Part shown: one piece after another, positions 61,246 through 64,000 of the stretch
Position numbering within the stretch: position 1 is the stretch's first letter
Layout of the letters: each line of letters begins with the position of its first letter
Source of the DNA: Limnephilus marmoratus
Lineage: Eukaryota > Arthropoda > Insecta > Trichoptera > Limnephilidae
Direction of reading: 5' to 3'
Assembly: GCA_917880885.1 (NCBI GenBank)
Contig: OU862913.1
Location: forward strand, 1,488,001-1,552,000
Length of the DNA: 64,000 nucleotides
Position numbers and translations under genes: made by a program
The notes under the pieces: generated by a model
Told to the model about the DNA's origin: nothing
Seen by the model: the letters and a program-made list of their open reading frames with translations, nothing else
The model's database searches: none

Positions 61246-62160
61246 GACAATCGTGTCAGATTGCACCAAGTCACTACATATATATGAAGAATGAGTTCGA
61301 AAAGTGTACCTACGTAAGAAATGAAAGTGAATGAAAGTGCTGGGATTGGGCGCAAAATTGAGTAATCTGAAAGTATGTTGTCTGTTGTATGCTGTTGATA
61401 CGGTACTGATATCAAACAGTATGGACAATCTACACCTCGTGTCTAGGTTGCACCAATTACTTCGATCGTCCAGACATCTTAAGTCATATCCATATACATA
61501 TATTTAATGAAAAATATGGATTTAATTTGTTCGAAGGGAATTTTCGCTGAATTCTTTCAGATATTTTAAAAAAGAATTTTATGATGAGGTGACCAAATTA
61601 CGAAATGATACTTTAATTAGCTACGACAGAAAATGTAACTTTGATACCGCCGTGAGAGGTACTTATTCGAGTCAACACAGAATATTTTCGATTTCTATAT
61701 ATTGTCTGTGGTTTAATTGACAATGAAAGGTGCATATCTGTGGAAAAAAAGGACTCCATTTTAATCGTTAACAGCTGATCAGAAATTCTTCGTATAAAAA
61801 TATTTAAAAAAAATATTTTTAACATCGTTATAAAATAGTCTACGAAGTTTGGACTTGCGACATCTATGGTCATAATAGATAAAGCGTTTCAATAGGTTCG
61901 CTTTAAGTCCAAAATAACAAACGTGGGAAAACAAATATATATATATTTTTAATTTTTTCCGAATCAAGCAGAGAATTGCCTATTTAACTGAAAAGCATTC
62001 TGAGATATTTAAAATGGCACCAGCATATTGCAAAAATCGCTCCAGTGTTAAGAGGGCATTACCAGAGAAAGCCGGAAATACGTCATTTTCAAAAAAGTTT
62101 TTAGACGTATTGACTCTTTTCCACAAAAAATTATAAATGGATTTCGAAAGGTTGTTCTTT

Positions 62161-62824
62161 TATCTAGCATAGTTATGTAATAAATTTTTAGATTTTTTTT
62201 TAATTTTAAGTATAATAAGGTTATTCCATAGGTCGTTGGCAGATTTGTTAAATTTTCAAAAAAGTTTTTGTATTATACCACACCCATTTCAAATAATGTA
62301 ATCATGCAGTAAAATAAATCAATACATTATTTAGCAAAGTTATGTATTAGAATTTTAATTTTAGTTTCAATAAAATCATTAAAAAATATGTACGTACATG
62401 TGTTTCTTGACGAAAATTGGTCCATTTGTGCATTTATTTGCGCACTTACAAACTAATATATTTCAGATTTTTTTAACATTCTTATTAAATTTAGACATTA
62501 TTGAAAAATGATAAATACTTATAATCAAAAAATAACTACAAAAAGGACACTATTTCAATAGTTTTATCATCACGCCTTTCAGCATTTTTGGATGAAGGTA
62601 TAAATTAAAGCTAATTTGGATTGAAATAAATTCGATATTGAGTTATAATTTAAAAAAGCTGGTACGGAGAATAATCAATCTTTCTCATTGTAACCGCCCT
62701 GCACGATCGGAAGAACAACTTTCGACGAAATGTGGATTTTCGTCCGCTGGCTGGTTAAACGCTCTTAAGTACCGGGTTGCTACATACTTCCATCTTGTGT
62801 TCTTGATATAGTGTCAATTATTAA
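62161..62824. other. No gene seen
   Basis: AT-rich; no recognisable repeat or coding stretch. Confidence 0.5.
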
Positions 62825-63290
62825 TAACTAGCTGGTCCCGGCATTCGTTGCTATGCCATTTAATAAAGAAATTGTTTCTCCCTGCGTGTCCTTTCCCATT
62901 CGTCCCGTTCACTTTCCGCCTCCCCTTTTTTTCTCCCGTTCCCACTCCGTCACCTCCACCTTCCCTCTCCCCACTCCACTCCCCCCCTTCCAAGTTCCCC
63001 TCCCCCCTCCCAGGTCCCCCTCCCCCCTCCCAGTTTCCCCTCCCCCTCCCTGGTTCCCCTCCCCCATCTCTCCCTCCCTCCCGCTTTCCATAGCAATAGC
63101 CGCTTCCTCGCGTGCCACCAATAGCAATTTTTTTATACAAATTTCATAATGCCAGAGCTCACCGGAATAATAACCTTGTCTTGTCAATAACGAACACACA
63201 AAAAAAAAATTATCCAATTTGGTGCAGTCGTTCGAAAGTTTGGCGCTTAGCAACACATTCAGCGATTAATTTTTATATTATGGATAATAA
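62825..63290 (+). mobile_element. Element K copy
   Basis: AACTAGCTGGTCCCGGCATT, the pyrimidine-rich core (62920-63090), TTTCATAATGCCAGAGCTCA, CCAATTTGGTGCAGTCGTTC and TTTTTATATTATGGATAA. Together with 14130-14660 it defines both ends of the family. Confidence 0.85.
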
Positions 63291-63474
63291 TACACGTAAG
63301 ATGATAATATAATACAACAAAAAATAAAAAAAATTTCATATAATTTAATTTAATGTAGATGTGAATGTAATGGAATCTTTCAGTTTAATTTTCTTCCACT
63401 TCCCGAACTACCGAAATATGTGAATATTCGCACATGTGATAAAAATTATTACGATACACACAATATTTTTTTTT

Positions 63475-63812
63475 TTTTTTACATGAGCTCCACACAGGAG
63501 GCCCAGAGGAAAATAATTTCCTTCAGTGTCTATGTCATCTTTGGGGATGCTGTGTGGAGGGTTGTTTTAAAGGAAAGGAAGGAGAGGAGAGTTCTGGGAA
63601 GGAAAAGGGTTTAAGGGGTGGGTAGGAATATGGGGTTCAGTATATCCAGGTCATCCGCCTCCAAGACCTAGACAAACCTCACCCCATGGACCCGGGCACC
63701 CCTGCTAAATCACCAAACGTAGCGAACCACTTGGGGTGACCTATGGCAGAGGTGTCGGTTATCCAATAAAGGTTCCCGGGGCGGCGGTACCCATTCCCGC
63801 CTCCCAAATTGT
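63475..63812 (-). repeat. Repeat D, short variant, full-length reference copy
   Basis: T run (63465-63480), ACATGAGCTCCACACAGGAG, GGGATGCTGTGTGGAGGG (outer hairpin arms), TAAAGGAAAGGAAGGAGAGG, CCAAGACCTAGACAAACC, ACCAAACGTAGCGAACCACT, CGGCGGTACCCATTCCCGCC. About 335 bp, A-tailed, non-coding, 3' end as in LINE B: the features of a SINE, though no clear polymerase III boxes were recognised. Confidence 0.85.
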
Positions 63813-64000
63813 AAATAACAAAACAACAAACCCAGTAACAAAAATTAACCAATATTAAAGTATACTTTGCTTTATTAGAGCGTGATTAGCGTGTTTTTTG
63901 TCTTTTTTGGACCATATATTTTTTACCTGCCCACGCCCTCACTGTGCCATTTAAACGCCCCCTAATTTTCTTTGGGTCTTCTACCACCCCCTCAACAGTC
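63813..64000. other. No gene seen
   Basis: No feature recognised to the window edge. Confidence 0.5.

Larger units (their letters stand above)
59330..62160. mobile_element. Element N: widely spaced inverted repeats
   Basis: 59615-59860 (ACCATAGATGTTGCAAATCC, ATAGATATGCACCTTTAATT, CAACATACAAAAACCGAAAA, GAATAAGTATCCCTCACGG) is repeated inverted at about 61640-61885. Outer blocks with CCACTGGAGCGATTT (59447) and AAATCGCTCCAGTG (62035) also pair. The ~1.8-kb interior holds a LINE C copy and unknown AT-rich sequence. Could be a foldback transposon or two independent copies. Confidence 0.55.

Overview
This is an AT-rich eukaryotic window made almost entirely of transposable elements, with no recognisable host gene. 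It fits an arthropod, most likely an insect and possibly a lepidopteran. The signs are many 5'-truncated LINE copies, several tRNA-headed SINEs, mariner and hAT DNA transposons, a Penelope-like remnant and short TTAGG-type (CCTAA) tracts. The species assignment is inference. There are no bacterial operons, Shine-Dalgarno sites or CRISPR arrays. Family letters (A, B, C and so on) are labels coined here.

Layout. 1-6 kb is a mosaic of LINE and SINE debris: families B, C, D and E, a ~423-bp terminal-repeat element (G) and a foldback (F). 6.1-10.85 kb holds a nearly complete LINE on the minus strand, with a zinc-knuckle ORF1 and an ORF2 broken by one stop and one homopolymer frameshift. 11-20 kb has tRNA-headed SINEs, element K with its pyrimidine-rich core, a second G copy, and a terminal-inverted-repeat element almost filled by a 14-bp minisatellite. 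20.4-23 kb is a long terminal-repeat element (M) carrying nested insertions. 23-26 kb is a LINE B copy split by SINE E. 26.99-29.15 kb is a hAT element with a perfect 8-bp target duplication inside a K copy. 29.86-32.63 kb is a mariner relic carrying a 460-bp palindrome with two tRNA-like cores and several SINEs.

33-44 kb is more LINE B/C/R and repeat D debris. 44.27-45.46 kb is a 90-bp tandem satellite. 46.44-48.70 kb is an L2-type LINE with its diagnostic 3' hairpin and (ATT)n tail. 51.92-56.0 kb is the best-preserved element, a two-ORF CR1-group LINE with an intact 978-aa endonuclease/reverse transcriptase. 57.4-59.3 kb is a degenerate ~95-bp tandem array interrupted by a foldback and by a Penelope-like remnant.

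The most interesting signal is a group of hammerhead-ribozyme-like cores. The best lies at 58276-58330 on the minus strand, directly downstream of a Penelope-like C-terminal coding remnant. It has CTGATGA, a 5-bp stem II, GAAA, a GTC triplet and a two-part helix I. Related cores occur at 56485-56531 and in the F foldbacks. A second theme is parasitic 3'-end sharing: the abundant non-coding repeat D and LINE B end in the same nested hairpin, as expected if D borrows the LINE B machinery.
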